A DNA stretch of 64,000 nucleotides, taken from positions 496,001 to 560,000 of the forward strand of contig NZ_JAABOO010000001.1 of the NCBI RefSeq assembly GCF_010671605.1, read 5' to 3'. A program made the position numbers and the translations under genes. Of the stretch, positions 53,286 through 64,000 are shown piece by piece. This stretch comes from Leptobacterium flavescens (GTDB lineage: Bacteria > Bacteroidota > Bacteroidia > Flavobacteriales > Flavobacteriaceae). Each line of letters opens with the position of its first letter. Positions within the stretch are counted from its first letter, which is position 1. Under the pieces are notes generated by a model. The model was not told where the DNA came from, searched no databases, and saw only the letters and a program-made list of their open reading frames with translations.

Positions 53286-53587
53286 AGGCCTGTTATGTTT
53301 GTTTTAACATTTACGCAAAAACTGTTGGGAAGGTTTTAACATAAATGCAGTCTGTTGTTTGGACGATCTCCACAATTAACGCCCTTCTGTTAAATTGTGT
53401 TAAATCATTACGAAAATACATTCTAAACAAACTGAAACCATGAAATATGGTTGAAATACAAATGTTTTTAGACCAATGACTATTTTTGATCGATTAAGAG
53501 TCGAAATTTCGCATTTTATTAATGTCGGTCATTTTCTTTATTTCTGAAAACAAAATAGTATTTTTGGCGCCTTAAACGCAGTGTTCT
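53286..53587. other. 302-nt divergent promoter region, adhesin operon / prfC
   Basis: No ORF. On the plus side TATTTTTG at 53559-53566 is a perfect TAnnTTTG, 21 nt before prfC. On the minus side TATTTTCG (53411-53418) is a 7-of-8 match that would give the adhesin operon a leader of about 120 nt. The rest is AT-rich with no conspicuous repeats. Confidence 0.6.
53559..53566 (+). promoter_or_regulatory. -7 promoter box, prfC
   Basis: TATTTTTG, perfect TAnnTTTG, 21 nt upstream of the prfC ATG. Confidence 0.5.
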
Positions 53588-55177
53588 ATGGATTTCACAC
53601 AGGAAATAGCTAAGAGAAGGACTTTTGGGATTATTTCACACCCTGACGCAGGAAAAACTACACTTACGGAAAAACTACTTCTTTTCGGTGGAGCTATCCA
53701 GGAAGCAGGTGCTGTAAAGAACAACAAGATCAAAAAGGGCGCAACCAGCGACTTTATGGAGATCGAACGCCAGAGAGGGATTTCGGTTGCTACTTCCGTA
53801 CTGGCCTTTAACTATCAGGAGAAAAAGATCAATATCCTGGATACTCCCGGTCACAAAGATTTTGCCGAAGATACTTTCAGAACACTTACGGCGGTAGACA
53901 GTGTAATTGTAGTTATTGACGTAGCCAAAGGGGTTGAGGAACAAACGGAGAAACTGGTTGAAGTATGCCGGATGAGGAATATTCCGATGATCGTGTTTAT
54001 CAACAAACTGGACCGTGAAGGAAAAGACGCTTTCGACCTTCTTGATGAAGTAGAGCAGAAACTGGGATTAAAAGTAACTCCCCTGAGTTTCCCCATAGGA
54101 ATGGGATATGATTTTAAAGGGATCTACAATATCTGGGAAAAGAATATCAATCTGTTTAGCGGAGACAGCAAGAAAAATATAGAAGAAACCATTGCCTTTG
54201 ACGATATCAATAATCCGGAACTCGATACTATTATCGGCGACAGCGCAGCCTCCGAATTAAGAGACAACCTGGAGCTGGTATATGAGGTATATCCTGAGTT
54301 TAACCGTGATTCCTATCTTGACGGAACATTACAACCGGTATTTTTCGGTTCTGCCCTGAACAATTTCGGGGTTCGTGAATTACTGGATTGTTTTATAGAT
54401 ATAGCACCGGCTCCGAGGGCAAAAAATGCTGAAGAGCGCCTGGTGGAACCCGAAGAAAATAAATTCAGCGGTTTTGTGTTCAAAATACACGCCAATATGG
54501 ATCCCAAGCACAGGGACCGCCTGGCGTTTATTAAGATCGTATCCGGAACTTTTGAACGCAATAAACCCTATCTTCATGTAAGGAATAATAAAAAATTAAA
54601 ATTCTCCAGTCCGAACGCCTTTTTTGCCGAGAAAAAGGAGATCGTCGATATCTCTTATGCCGGTGATATTGTAGGACTTCACGACACGGGGAACTTTAAG
54701 ATCGGGGATACGTTAACCGAAGGAGAAAACCTTCATTTTAAGGGAATACCGAGCTTTTCTCCGGAACATTTCCGATATATTAACAATGCCGATCCAATGA
54801 AAGCCAAGCAGTTGATGAAAGGTGTGGATCAATTAATGGATGAAGGTGTCGCACAATTGTTTACCCTGGACCTTAACGGGCGAAAAATAATCGGTACCGT
54901 AGGAGCACTACAGTACGAAGTAATTCAGTACAGGCTGGAGCACGAATACGGAGCTAAATGCTCTTATGAGAATTTCCCTGTTCACAAAGCCTGCTGGGTA
55001 GAGCCCGAAGATGAAAAAAGCGAAGAATTTACCGAATTTAAAAGGGTTAAGCAGAAGTTCCTTGCCAGAGACAAGCACGGGCAATTGGTATTCCTTGCAG
55101 ATTCTGCCTTTTCCATTCAGATGGCACAGCAAAAATATCCCAGCGTAAAGCTGCATTTTACTTCAGAATTCAACTAA
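53588..55177 (+). CDS. prfC: peptide chain release factor 3
   Basis: The 529-residue GTPase recycles release factors RF1/RF2 from the ribosome after termination. G motifs are intact: SHPDAGKTT (G1), RGISVATS (G2 region), DTPGHKDF (G3), INKLDRE (G4). The insertion pattern and length (about 525-530) match RF3 rather than EF-G. The last 4 nt overlap the stop region of the converging DUF962 gene. Confidence 0.96.
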   Translation: MDFTQEIAKRRTFGIISHPDAGKTTLTEKLLLFGGAIQEAGAVKNNKIKKGATSDFMEIERQRGISVATSVLAFNYQEKKINILDTPGHKDFAEDTFRTLTAVDSVIVVIDVAKGVEEQTEKLVEVCRMRNIPMIVFINKLDREGKDAFDLLDEVEQKLGLKVTPLSFPIGMGYDFKGIYNIWEKNINLFSGDSKKNIEETIAFDDINNPELDTIIGDSAASELRDNLELVYEVYPEFNRDSYLDGTLQPVFFGSALNNFGVRELLDCFIDIAPAPRAKNAEERLVEPEENKFSGFVFKIHANMDPKHRDRLAFIKIVSGTFERNKPYLHVRNNKKLKFSSPNAFFAEKKEIVDISYAGDIVGLHDTGNFKIGDTLTEGENLHFKGIPSFSPEHFRYINNADPMKAKQLMKGVDQLMDEGVAQLFTLDLNGRKIIGTVGALQYEVIQYRLEHEYGAKCSYENFPVHKACWVEPEDEKSEEFTEFKRVKQKFLARDKHGQLVFLADSAFSIQMAQQKYPSVKLHFTSEFN

Positions 55178-55494
55178 TCTTTAGCTCCGTCGAAGGATCT
55201 TTTTCCGAAAAGGATCTCGAAAAACAGCTTAAAATCTGAGATCAGGCTCCAAAGCGGGTATTTAAAGGTTGCGGGTTTATTCTTTTCAAAGAAATAATGC
55301 CCCACCCAGGCGAAACCGTAGCCTACAAGAGGGACAAATACCCATTTCCAACCTCCTCCATACCAGATAAAAAGGCCTGCCAGCACAAAAACCAGGAAGG
55401 TACCAACAAAATGAAGGGTTCTGCTTGTTTTATTCTGATGTTCGGTCAGGTAAAATTTGTAAAACTCGCCATATGTCTTAATTCTTGTTTCCAT
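55174..55494 (-). CDS. DUF962/Mpo1-like membrane protein
   Basis: The 106-residue protein has two or three hydrophobic helices (LVFVLAGLFIWYG; WVFVPLVGYGFAWVG) and the histidine pattern of Mpo1-like proteins: His in YLTEHQN, His in RTLHFVG, and GHYFFEKNKPATF. The yeast member is an iron-dependent dioxygenase of 2-hydroxy fatty acids, which may suggest fatty-acid alpha-oxidation here, for example of hydroxylated sphingolipid or sulfonolipid acyl chains; that is inference. Single gene, tail to tail with prfC. Confidence 0.85.
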   Translation of the reverse strand: METRIKTYGEFYKFYLTEHQNKTSRTLHFVGTFLVFVLAGLFIWYGGGWKWVFVPLVGYGFAWVGHYFFEKNKPATFKYPLWSLISDFKLFFEILFGKRSFDGAKD

Positions 55495-55550
55495 AAAATA
55501 CGTATACGAATTCTAAAGATACAAAAATTGAAAGAGCCAAATACGGGCAT

Positions 55551-55582
55551 AAAAAAAGCCCTGACAATTACTGTCAGGGCTT
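55551..55582 (-). terminator. terminator of the rpoB-rpoC-DUF3467 operon
   Basis: An 11-bp stem (AAGCCCTGACA at 55556-55566 with 55572-55582) followed by seven T on the minus strand. The CCCTGAC core is shared with the terminators at 4641, 11683 and 13133. Confidence 0.92.
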
Positions 55583-55601
55583 CTTATACATTTTAAAAAA
55601 A

Positions 55602-55919
55602 CTACGCCTCACCTGTAGGCCCGAAATTAAGGGGGATCTGAGGTTGTTCGTAATCCTTTATCTCACCATGAGCGGACTCGAAACGATTGATGTTATCGTT
55701 CAGCGCCTTTAAAAACCTTTTGGCGTGCTGCGGAGTAAGGATAATCCTGCTCTTCACTTTAGCCTTGGGTGTTCCCGGCATCATACTGATAAAATCGACC
55801 ACAAATTCAGATACAGAATGATTGATGATCGCCAGATTGGAATAAGTCCCTTCGGCTGTATTCTCATCAAGCTCAATATTGATCTGCCCTTGCTGTTTTG
55901 TATTGTCCTGATCGCTCAT
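55602..55919 (-). CDS. DUF3467 protein
   Basis: The 105-residue protein matches the DUF3467 pattern: EGTYSNLAIINHSVSEFVVDFI, then GTPKAKVKSRIILTPQHAKRFLKAL. It is a small soluble protein, related in fold to DNA-binding or ribosomal-type domains by some predictions, with no known function. In Bacteroidota it sits directly after rpoC, as here (2 nt gap), which argues for a conserved transcription-linked role. Confidence 0.93.
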   Translation of the reverse strand: MSDQDNTKQQGQINIELDENTAEGTYSNLAIINHSVSEFVVDFISMMPGTPKAKVKSRIILTPQHAKRFLKALNDNINRFESAHGEIKDYEQPQIPLNFGPTGEA

Positions 55920-55921
55920 TA

Positions 55922-58900
55922 TTAAAAATTAACTTCTTCTTTACCGGCCATGATCTCATCATACTCCTCTTTAGAACCTACGATAATATTATCGTATTCT
56001 CTCATACCGGTACCGGCTGGGATCTTATGACCAACAATTACATTTTCTTTTAATCCTTCAAGTGTATCCACTTTACCATTTACTGCTGCTTCGTTCAGTA
56101 CTTTTGTTGTTTCCTGGAAGGAAGCTGCAGAAATAAAGGACTTGGTCTGAAGTGATGCTCTGGTAATACCCTGAAGTACCGGAGTAGCCGTTGCAGGAAC
56201 TGCATCTCTAGCAATTACCAGGTTCTTATCAGATCTCTTAAGGATGGAGTTTTCGTCTCTCAATTGTCTTGAAGTAACGATCTGTCCGGCCTTAAGGCTT
56301 TCAGAATCTCCAGCGTCCTCAACCACTTTCTTACCGAAGATCTCATCATTTTCATTGATGAAGTCATCTTTATGCACCAGTTGGTTTTCAAGGAAGATGG
56401 TATCTCCTGAATCTTTGATCTCTACCTTACGCATCATCTGACGAACAACCACCTCGAAGTGCTTGTCGTTAATCTTTACACCCTGTAAACGATATACTTC
56501 CTGAACTTCATTTACCAGATACTGCTGAACTGCAGAAGGTCCCTGAATATTAAGGATATCATTAGGTGTTACAGAACCGTCCGAAAGTGGCATACCCGCT
56601 CTTACAAAGTCATTTTCCTGAACCAGGATCTGATTGGAAAGTTTTACAAGATACTTCTTGATCTCTCCTATCTTAGACTCTACAATGATCTCACGGTTAC
56701 CTCTCTTGATCTTACCGAATGAAACAACTCCGTCTATTTCCGATACAACTGCCGGGTTAGATGGGTTACGCGCTTCGAATAATTCGGTTACACGTGGAAG
56801 ACCTCCCGTAATATCACCTGCTTTAGCCGATTTACGTGGGATCTTAACAAGAATCTTACCTTCCTTGATCTTCTCACCGTCATTTACCATAATGTGAGCA
56901 CCTACAGGCAGGTTGTACGAACGTAAAACCTCTCCTTTATTACTCTTGATCAATAAGGTTGGAATAAGCTTCTTATTTCTGGATTCTGAAATTACTTTCT
57001 CCTGGAATCCTGTTTGCTCATCGATCTCTACCTGGTAAGTTACCCCTTGCTCTATGTTCTCGTAAGCGATCTGCCCTGAGAATTCTGAGATAATTACCCC
57101 GTTATAAGGATCCCACTGACAAACTACATCTCCACTTTTAAGCTCTGCACCGTCTTTAATAAAGATGGTTGAACCATAAGGAATATTGTTTGTACTTAAA
57201 GTGATCCCGGTTTTCTTATCCATAAGCTTGATCTCTGCAGTACGTGAGATCACGATATCTGCAGGATTTCCATCTACATCTTCTCCTTTTACGGTCTTAA
57301 GTTCTTCGATCTCTGCAATACCGTCGAATTTAACCGCAAGTTTATTTTCTTCCGAAATGTTACCTGCAATACCTCCCACGTGGAATGTACGAAGGGTAAG
57401 CTGTGTACCAGGCTCTCCAATTGACTGAGCTGCAACTACACCTACTGCTTCACCTTTCTGTACCATTTTTCCGGTAGAAAGGTTACGTCCGTAACACTTG
57501 GCACAAATACCTTTTTTAGCTTCACAGGTCAATGCAGATCTTACTTCTACTGCTTCTACAGGAGAAGCATTGATTCTCTTAACTGCATCTTCGGTCACCT
57601 CTTCGCCTGCATGTACAAGAATTTCTTCGGTAAGCGGATCGTAAACATCGTGTAGTGAAACACGTCCGAGGATACGCTCTCCAAGAGATTCAACCACTTC
57701 TTCATTTTTCTTAAGGGCCTTAACTTCAATTCCTCTTAGCGTACCACAATCTTCTACATTGATGATCACATCCTGAGATACGTCAACAAGACGACGTGTT
57801 AAGTAACCTGCATCTGCCGTTTTTAATGCGGTATCCGCAAGACCTTTACGTGCACCGTGAGTAGAGATAAAGTACTCAAGGATCGAAAGTCCTTCCTTAA
57901 AGTTAGAGAGGATCGGGTTCTCGATAATCTCACCTCCACCTGCTGTAGATTTTTTCGGCTTCGCCATCAACCCACGCATACCGGTTAACTGACGGATCTG
58001 TTCTTTAGATCCCCTCGCTCCGGAGTCAAGCATCATATATACCGAGTTAAATCCTTGCTGGTCTTCACGAATTCGTTTCATAGCTAATTCCGTAAGTCCG
58101 GCATTGGTAGATGTCCAGATATCAATTACCTGATTATAACGCTCATTATTTGTAATAAGACCCATGTTATAATTCATCATAATACCATCTACCTGGTTGT
58201 TTGCTTCATCGATCATTCCCTGCTTTTCCTGAGGAATGATGATATCTCCAAGACTGAACGACAGTCCACCCTGGAATGCAAACTTATATCCCATATTCTT
58301 AATTCTGTCCAGGAATTCCGCTGTTGCGGGAACGCTGGTCACTTTAAGAATATTACCGATAATATCTCTTAGCGATTTTTTGGTAAGTACCTCATTTACA
58401 TATCCCGCTTCATCCGGTACCACCTCATTAAACAGAACTCTACCCACGGTAGTTTCTATAACCTGAGGAACCAGTTCTCCAACTTCATTAAAATCTTTAG
58501 TTCTTACCTTTATTATTGCATTAAGGCCTACACGCTTCTCATTATGAGCAATGATCACCTCTTCTGAAGAATAGAAAGTAAGTCCTTCTCCTTTGATCGG
58601 GTGTTCTTTGGTAGATCTTCTTGCCTTAGTCATATAGTACAGCCCTAATACCATGTCCTGAGAAGGTACGGTAATAGGAGAACCGTTGGCCGGGTTAAGG
58701 ATATTGTGAGAAGCCAGCATTAATAACTGTGCTTCAAGAATAGCCTCAGGACCAAGTGGTAAGTGCACCGCCATCTGGTCACCGTCAAAATCGGCGTTAA
58801 ATGCCGTACATACCAATGGGTGTAACTGAATTGCTTTACCTTCAATAAGTTTCGGCTGGAATGCCTGAATACCCAAACGGTGAAGTGTGGGGGCACGGTT

Positions 58901-60220
58901 CAGAAGAACCGGATGTCCTTTTAACACATTCTCCAGGATATCCCATACCACAGGCTCTTTCTTATCTATGATCTTTTTGGCCGATTTAACCGTTTTTACA
59001 ATACCTCTTTCTATCAGTTTACGGATAACGAAAGGCTTGTAAAGTTCGGCAGCCATATCTTTTGGAAGACCACACTCATACAATTTCAGTTCCGGTCCAA
59101 CAACAATTACCGAACGCGCCGAGTAATCAACACGTTTACCAAGTAAGTTCTGACGGAAACGTCCCTGTTTACCTTTTAGGGAATCTGAAAGGGATTTAAG
59201 CGGTCTGTTAGATTCTGTTTTTACAGCAGAAGCTTTACGCGTGTTATCGAACAACGAGTCAACCGATTCCTGAAGCATACGCTTCTCATTACGCAAGATC
59301 ACTTCAGGAGCTTTGATCTCCATCAGTCTCTTAAGTCGGTTGTTTCTGATGATCACACGACGGTAAAGGTCATTCAGGTCGGAAGTAGCAAATCTACCTC
59401 CATCAAGTGGTACTAAAGGTCTTAATTCCGGCGGGATCACAGGAACTACCTTCATGATCATCCACTCGGGTTTATTTTCCCTGTTTGTCTGAGCCTCACG
59501 GAAGGCTTCTACCACCTGAAGACGCTTTAAGGCTTCTGTTTTACGTTGTTTAGACGTTTCGTGATTAGCCTTGTGCCTCAATTCGAATGACAACTCATCA
59601 AGGTTTATTCTAGCAAGAAGGTCTATAAGACATTCTGCTCCCATTTTAGCGATGAATTTATTCGGATCTGTATCTTCCAGATATTGATTTTCTGCAGGAA
59701 GGCTGTCCAGAATATTCAAATACTCTTCTTCCGTAAGGAAATCAAGCTTGCTTAATTCTTCTCCTTCTGCATTTTTAGCGATACCCGGCTGGATAACCAC
59801 ATAACGCTCGTAATAGATGATCATATCGAGCTTTTTGGAAGGTAAGCCCAATAAGTATCCTATTTTATTTGGTAAAGAACGGAAGTACCAGATATGAGCT
59901 ACCGGTACTACCAGGTTGATATGACCTACACGATCTCTACGTACCTTTTTCTCGGTAACTTCCACTCCACATCGGTCACAAACAATTCCTTTATAACGTA
60001 TTCTCTTGTATTTTCCACAAGCACATTCGTAATCCTTTACAGGACCAAAAATACGCTCACAGAACAAACCGTCGCGCTCAGGCTTGTGCGTACGGTAGTT
60101 AATGGTTTCAGGTTTTAACACCTCTCCTCTTGAAGCTGCAAGGACAGATTCGGGAGAAGCCAAACCTATAGAGATCTTGTTAAATCTCTGAACTGTATTC
60201 TTATCTTTTGCTTTTGCCAT
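55922..60220 (-). CDS. rpoC: DNA-directed RNA polymerase subunit beta'
   Basis: The 1432-residue beta' subunit forms the catalytic centre of RNA polymerase with beta. The N-terminal zinc-binding site is Cys66, Cys68, Cys81 and Cys84 ([16 protein letters not shown]). The Mg-binding motif is [10 protein letters not shown] with Asp477, Asp479 and Asp481. A second Cys cluster ([13 protein letters not shown]) is present. The length is normal for Bacteroidota, which have a short trigger-loop insertion relative to some groups. Second gene of the operon behind rpoB. Confidence 0.98.
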   Translation of the reverse strand: MAKAKDKNTVQRFNKISIGLASPESVLAASRGEVLKPETINYRTHKPERDGLFCERIFGPVKDYECACGKYKRIRYKGIVCDRCGVEVTEKKVRRDRVGHINLVVPVAHIWYFRSLPNKIGYLLGLPSKKLDMIIYYERYVVIQPGIAKNAEGEELSKLDFLTEEEYLNILDSLPAENQYLEDTDPNKFIAKMGAECLIDLLARINLDELSFELRHKANHETSKQRKTEALKRLQVVEAFREAQTNRENKPEWMIMKVVPVIPPELRPLVPLDGGRFATSDLNDLYRRVIIRNNRLKRLMEIKAPEVILRNEKRMLQESVDSLFDNTRKASAVKTESNRPLKSLSDSLKGKQGRFRQNLLGKRVDYSARSVIVVGPELKLYECGLPKDMAAELYKPFVIRKLIERGIVKTVKSAKKIIDKKEPVVWDILENVLKGHPVLLNRAPTLHRLGIQAFQPKLIEGKAIQLHPLVCTAFNADFDGDQMAVHLPLGPEAILEAQLLMLASHNILNPANGSPITVPSQDMVLGLYYMTKARRSTKEHPIKGEGLTFYSSEEVIIAHNEKRVGLNAIIKVRTKDFNEVGELVPQVIETTVGRVLFNEVVPDEAGYVNEVLTKKSLRDIIGNILKVTSVPATAEFLDRIKNMGYKFAFQGGLSFSLGDIIIPQEKQGMIDEANNQVDGIMMNYNMGLITNNERYNQVIDIWTSTNAGLTELAMKRIREDQQGFNSVYMMLDSGARGSKEQIRQLTGMRGLMAKPKKSTAGGGEIIENPILSNFKEGLSILEYFISTHGARKGLADTALKTADAGYLTRRLVDVSQDVIINVEDCGTLRGIEVKALKKNEEVVESLGERILGRVSLHDVYDPLTEEILVHAGEEVTEDAVKRINASPVEAVEVRSALTCEAKKGICAKCYGRNLSTGKMVQKGEAVGVVAAQSIGEPGTQLTLRTFHVGGIAGNISEENKLAVKFDGIAEIEELKTVKGEDVDGNPADIVISRTAEIKLMDKKTGITLSTNNIPYGSTIFIKDGAELKSGDVVCQWDPYNGVIISEFSGQIAYENIEQGVTYQVEIDEQTGFQEKVISESRNKKLIPTLLIKSNKGEVLRSYNLPVGAHIMVNDGEKIKEGKILVKIPRKSAKAGDITGGLPRVTELFEARNPSNPAVVSEIDGVVSFGKIKRGNREIIVESKIGEIKKYLVKLSNQILVQENDFVRAGMPLSDGSVTPNDILNIQGPSAVQQYLVNEVQEVYRLQGVKINDKHFEVVVRQMMRKVEIKDSGDTIFLENQLVHKDDFINENDEIFGKKVVEDAGDSESLKAGQIVTSRQLRDENSILKRSDKNLVIARDAVPATATPVLQGITRASLQTKSFISAASFQETTKVLNEAAVNGKVDTLEGLKENVIVGHKIPAGTGMREYDNIIVGSKEEYDEIMAGKEEVNF

Positions 60221-60266
60221 AATATATGGTGATAACGAATTAAGTATATAAAATGATTAAAGAAGC

Positions 60267-60282
60267 GGAGCTTTGCAGCTCC
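60267..60282 (-). other. small hairpin in the rpoB-rpoC spacer
   Basis: On the minus strand GGAGCT-GCAA-AGCTCC, a 6-bp stem with a GNRA tetraloop, in the 70-nt gap. No T run follows, so it is more likely an mRNA stability or pausing element than a terminator. Confidence 0.5.
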
Positions 60283-60290
60283 ACTGCCTT

Positions 60291-63200
60291 TTATTCTTCC
60301 AATCTGATATCTAAACCTAGACCTTTAAGTTCGTGCATCAATACGTTAAATGATTCCGGTAATCCGGGATCCGGCATTGTTTCACCCTTAACAATAGACT
60401 CGTAAGTCTTGGCCCTACCTATCACATCATCAGATTTTACGGTCAGGATCTCTCTCAGTGTACTGGATGCTCCATAAGCCTCTAGTGCCCATACCTCCAT
60501 CTCACCGAAACGCTGACCTCCGAATTGTGCTTTACCACCAAGTGGCTGTTGCGTGATCAGAGAGTAAGGTCCGATAGAACGTGCGTGCATCTTATCATCT
60601 ACCATGTGGCCCAGTTTCAGCATGTAGATCACACCAACGGTTGCCGGCTGATCAAAACGCTCTCCTGTTCCTCCGTCAAACAGATACGTATGTCCGAATC
60701 TCGGGATCCCTGCATCATCGGTCAGTTTGTTGATCTCTTCAAGAGAAGCTCCGTCAAAAATTGGCGTAGCGAACTTCTTACCGAGATTAAGACCGGCCCA
60801 ACCAAGTACTGTTTCGTATATCTGCCCGATGTTCATACGCGATGGTACACCAAGTGGGTTCAATACGATATCTACAGGAGTTCCGTCTTCAAGGAAAGGC
60901 ATATCTTCCTCTCTAACGATACGGGCAACAATACCTTTGTTACCGTGACGTCCCGCCATCTTATCTCCTACCTTAAGCTTACGTTTCTTAGCGATATAAA
61001 CCTTGGCAAGTTTGATGATTCCGGCAGGTAGCTCATCACCGACAGAGATCGTAAATTTATCTCTTCGCAATGCTCCCTGAAGATCGTTTAACTTGATCTT
61101 GTAATTGTGTAAAAGGTCTGCAACCAGTGTATTTGTATGATCATCTGTTGTCCAGCTTCCACCCACCAGGTGAGCAAAATCGTCAACAGCATGAAGCATT
61201 TTAAGTGTGTATTTCTTTCCTTTCGGAAGGATCTCTTCTCCAAGATCGTTCAGAACTCCCTGAGAAGTCTTTCCGTTGATCAGAGAGAAAAGCTTTTCGA
61301 TAAGGACATTTTTAAGATCCTCAAACTTGTTGTTGTATTCCATTTCAAGTTTGGTAATATCTTCTTTATCCTTAGCTCTTTTACGCTTGTCTTTTATAGC
61401 TCTTGAGAACAGTTTCTTATCGATCACTACTCCTCTTAATGAAGGAGAAGCTTTCAGGGAAGCGTCTTTTACGTCGCCTGCCTTATCCCCGAATATAGCT
61501 CGAAGTAATTTTTCTTCCGGCGTAGGATCAGACTCTCCCTTAGGAGTGATCTTACCGATAAGGATATCTCCCGGTTTTACTTCGGCACCGATCCTGATCA
61601 TACCATTCTCATCAAGATCTTTAGTTGCTTCTTCGGAAACATTAGGAATATCATTAGTCAATTCCTCAGCTCCCAGTTTTGTATCTCTAACTTCAAGAGA
61701 GTACTCATCGATATGGATAGAAGTAAAGATATCTTCTCTTACCACTTTTTCCGAGATCACGATCGCATCCTCAAAGTTATATCCTTTCCAGGGCATAAAG
61801 GCCACCTGCAGGTTTCTACCCAGGGCAAGTTCTCCTTTCTGAGTAGCATAACCTTCACAAAGTACCTGTCCTTTAGCAACCCTGTCTCCTTTCTGTACGA
61901 TAGGTTTAAGGTTGATGGAAGTACCCTGGTTTGTTTTTCTGAATTTAATCAACTCATAAGTCTTGGAATCATCTTCAAAGCTTACCAATCTGTCTTCTTC
62001 GGTCCTGTCGTATTTGATGATAATTTTATTAGCATCAACATACTCAACAACACCGTTTCCTTCTGCATTGATAAGTACTCTCGAATCCGAAGCCACCTGG
62101 CGCTCCAATCCTGTTCCTACAATCGGCGAATCAGGACGTAACAGCGGTACGGCCTGACGCATCATGTTAGATCCCATCAGGGCACGGTTCGCATCATCGT
62201 GCTCAAGGAAAGGAATCAGGGATGCAGAGATAGATGCTATCTGGTTAGGAGCAACATCGGTATAATGTACCTGAGTTGGCTCTACTACCGGGAAGTCACC
62301 TTCTTCTCTGGCAATAACCTTATCTGTAGATATGGTTCCGTCATTTGTTAACGGGATATTCGCCTGAGCGATCAGTTTTTCTTCTTCTTCCTCCGCGCTC
62401 AGATAAATAATCTCATTCAGGTCTACCTTTCCTTCTTCTACCTTGCGATACGGAGTTTCGATGAATCCCATATTGTTCACTTTTGCAAACACTCCAAGAG
62501 AAGAGATCAAACCGATGTTCGGTCCTTCAGGAGTCTCGATCGGACATAAACGCCCGTAATGCGTGTAGTGAACGTCACGAACCTCGAATCCTGCTCTTTC
62601 TCTGGAAAGACCTCCAGGCCCCAGTGCAGAAAGGCGACGTTTGTGCGTAATCTCGGCTAACGGATTCGTCTGATCCATAAACTGAGATAACTGGTTCGTA
62701 CCGAAGAAGGAGTTAATTACCGATGACAATGTTTTTGCATTGATCAGGTCGATAGGAGTAAATACCTCATTATCGCGAACGTTCATACGCTCCCTGATGG
62801 TTCTTGCCATACGGGCAAGACCTACACCGAACTGAGCAGAAAGCTGCTCTCCTACGGTACGTACACGTCTGTTAGATAAGTGATCAATATCATCGATCTC
62901 TGCTTTAGAGTTGATAAGTTCGATCAGATATTTAACAATCGTGATTATATCTTCTTTTGTCAGCACCTGCTTATCCATATCGATATTCAGGCCTAACTTT
63001 TTGTTCATTCTATAACGACCTACTTCTCCCAGGTTATAACGCTGGTCGGAGAAGAACAACTTGTCGATAATACCTCTTGCCGTTTCTTCATCCGGCGGTT
63101 CGGCATTACGAAGCTGACGGTAAATGTGTTCTACCGCTTCCTTTTCGGAGTTGGTCGGATCTTTTTGTAATGTATTGTGGATGATGGCATAGTCTCCAGA

Positions 63201-64000
63201 CTGATTCTCCTCCTTGTGTACAAGGATCGTTTTTACGTCTGCGTCTAATATCTCATCAAGATGTTCCTTTTCAAGGACTGTGTCCCTGTCTAAAACAATT
63301 TCGTTACGCTCAATAGAAACCACCTCTCCTGTATCCTCATCAACGAAATCTTCATGCCATGTGTTCAAAACACGCGCTGCAAGTTTTCTTCCGAGAACTT
63401 TCTTCAATCCGCTTTTGGAAACTTTTATTTCCTCGGCAAGATCAAAGATCTCTAAAATGTCCTTATCTCTTTCAAACCCGATCGCTCTGAATAGTGTAGT
63501 AACCGGTAATTTTTTCTTTCTATCAATATAAGCGTACATTACGCTATTGATATCTGTTGCAAATTCAATCCAGGAACCTTTAAACGGGATTACCCTGGCC
63601 GAATATAATTTTGTTCCGTTAGCGTGGAATGATTGTCCGAAGAATACTCCGGGAGAACGGTGTAACTGAGAAACTACAACACGTTCCGCACCATTTATTA
63701 CGAAAGTACCGCTAGGAGTCATATAAGGGATAGTACCCAGGTATACATCCTGAACGATAGTTTCAAAATCCTCGTGTTCCGGGTCTGTACAATAGAGTTT
63801 TAATCTTGCTTTAAGAGGCACACTGTATGTAAGTCCTCTTTCAATACACTCCTGGATGGTATATCTCGGAGGATCGACAAAATAATCTAGGAACTCTAAA
63901 ACAAATTGATTACGTGAATCTGTGATCGGGAAGTTTTCCATGAAGGTGTTGTAAAGACCTTCATCACCTCTTTCCTCTGGTTTTGTCTCTAACTGGAAGA
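60291..64000 (-). CDS. rpoB: DNA-directed RNA polymerase subunit beta, 5' end outside window
   Basis: The frame is open to the window edge; reading past the internal ATG at 63941 gives [19 protein letters not shown] before [13 protein letters not shown], which is RpoB sequence, so the true start is further right by an estimated 35 residues. The rifampicin region reads [30 protein letters not shown], wild-type-like at the usual resistance positions (Asp, His, Ser). Other anchors are the [12 protein letters not shown] motif and the C-terminal [13 protein letters not shown]. 1236 residues are inside the window. Confidence 0.98.
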   Translation of the reverse strand, partial: FQLETKPEERGDEGLYNTFMENFPITDSRNQFVLEFLDYFVDPPRYTIQECIERGLTYSVPLKARLKLYCTDPEHEDFETIVQDVYLGTIPYMTPSGTFVINGAERVVVSQLHRSPGVFFGQSFHANGTKLYSARVIPFKGSWIEFATDINSVMYAYIDRKKKLPVTTLFRAIGFERDKDILEIFDLAEEIKVSKSGLKKVLGRKLAARVLNTWHEDFVDEDTGEVVSIERNEIVLDRDTVLEKEHLDEILDADVKTILVHKEENQSGDYAIIHNTLQKDPTNSEKEAVEHIYRQLRNAEPPDEETARGIIDKLFFSDQRYNLGEVGRYRMNKKLGLNIDMDKQVLTKEDIITIVKYLIELINSKAEIDDIDHLSNRRVRTVGEQLSAQFGVGLARMARTIRERMNVRDNEVFTPIDLINAKTLSSVINSFFGTNQLSQFMDQTNPLAEITHKRRLSALGPGGLSRERAGFEVRDVHYTHYGRLCPIETPEGPNIGLISSLGVFAKVNNMGFIETPYRKVEEGKVDLNEIIYLSAEEEEEKLIAQANIPLTNDGTISTDKVIAREEGDFPVVEPTQVHYTDVAPNQIASISASLIPFLEHDDANRALMGSNMMRQAVPLLRPDSPIVGTGLERQVASDSRVLINAEGNGVVEYVDANKIIIKYDRTEEDRLVSFEDDSKTYELIKFRKTNQGTSINLKPIVQKGDRVAKGQVLCEGYATQKGELALGRNLQVAFMPWKGYNFEDAIVISEKVVREDIFTSIHIDEYSLEVRDTKLGAEELTNDIPNVSEEATKDLDENGMIRIGAEVKPGDILIGKITPKGESDPTPEEKLLRAIFGDKAGDVKDASLKASPSLRGVVIDKKLFSRAIKDKRKRAKDKEDITKLEMEYNNKFEDLKNVLIEKLFSLINGKTSQGVLNDLGEEILPKGKKYTLKMLHAVDDFAHLVGGSWTTDDHTNTLVADLLHNYKIKLNDLQGALRRDKFTISVGDELPAGIIKLAKVYIAKKRKLKVGDKMAGRHGNKGIVARIVREEDMPFLEDGTPVDIVLNPLGVPSRMNIGQIYETVLGWAGLNLGKKFATPIFDGASLEEINKLTDDAGIPRFGHTYLFDGGTGERFDQPATVGVIYMLKLGHMVDDKMHARSIGPYSLITQQPLGGKAQFGGQRFGEMEVWALEAYGASSTLREILTVKSDDVIGRAKTYESIVKGETMPDPGLPESFNVLMHELKGLGLDIRLEE

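Overview
The window is chromosomal DNA from a member of the Bacteroidota, most likely a marine-type Flavobacteriaceae. The pointers are a type IX secretion module (giant adhesin, PorP/SprF, OmpA-like protein), SusC-like TonB receptor architecture, TPR sensor kinase with a LuxR-type regulator, LytTR regulator, DUF3467 next to rpoC, Bacteroidota-type promoter boxes (TAnnTTTG) and almost no Shine-Dalgarno sequences. No genus can be assigned from the sequence alone. There are no rRNA genes, CRISPR arrays, insertion sequences or phage genes.

Layout. 1-3.0 kb: minus-strand housekeeping cluster (cinA cut by the window edge, an orphan Hpt phosphotransfer protein, an FAH-family hydrolase, a DEDDh exonuclease). 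3.1-9.1 kb: TPR lipoprotein, a stand-alone BLUF blue-light sensor, a 2-oxo acid dehydrogenase E2, recR, a Na+/solute symporter, a CoA-binding protein. 9.2-13.2 kb: a TonB-dependent receptor, then a three-gene arsenic operon (arsR, ArsI-like dioxygenase, thioredoxin-type arsC) with no efflux pump. 13.2-20.3 kb: fabH, htpG, a DUF885 metallopeptidase, a DoxX-like protein, an AlkB-like dioxygenase, an S1/P1 nuclease. 20.4-24.5 kb: a six-gene operon running from an SPFH membrane protein to an Arc-type ribbon-helix-helix protein, with an inverted repeat on its promoter. 24.5-31.5 kb: DUF5916 outer-membrane protein, HAD phosphatase, M61 peptidase, DUF819 permease, DUF4369 lipoprotein. 31.6-32.1 kb: a repeat-rich gap ending in tRNA-Thr(TGT), with a second copy of the tRNA tail beside it. 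32.2-35.8 kb: manA, peroxiredoxin, PTPS/QueD, a hydrolase, idi.

36.1-40.2 kb holds three regulators on the minus strand: a LuxR-type response regulator and its TPR histidine kinase, a small lipoprotein, and a LytTR regulator whose phosphoacceptor Asp is Glu. 40.4-53.3 kb is one operon, transcribed right to left: a 3299-residue type IX secretion substrate with eight near-identical 133-residue repeats, its PorP/SprF partner, and an OmpA-family protein. 53.6-64 kb: prfC, DUF962, then the rpoB-rpoC-DUF3467 operon, with the rpoB start beyond the window.

The most interesting parts are the giant repeat adhesin and its exact 399-bp array, the SPFH-to-Arc operon with a possible self-operator, the pump-less arsenic operon whose regulator and enzyme both end in Cys-Cys, the Asp-to-Glu LytTR receiver, and several non-coding elements: a conserved-looking structured RNA 3' of fabH, an orphan terminator between fabH and htpG, and the tRNA-tail duplication.
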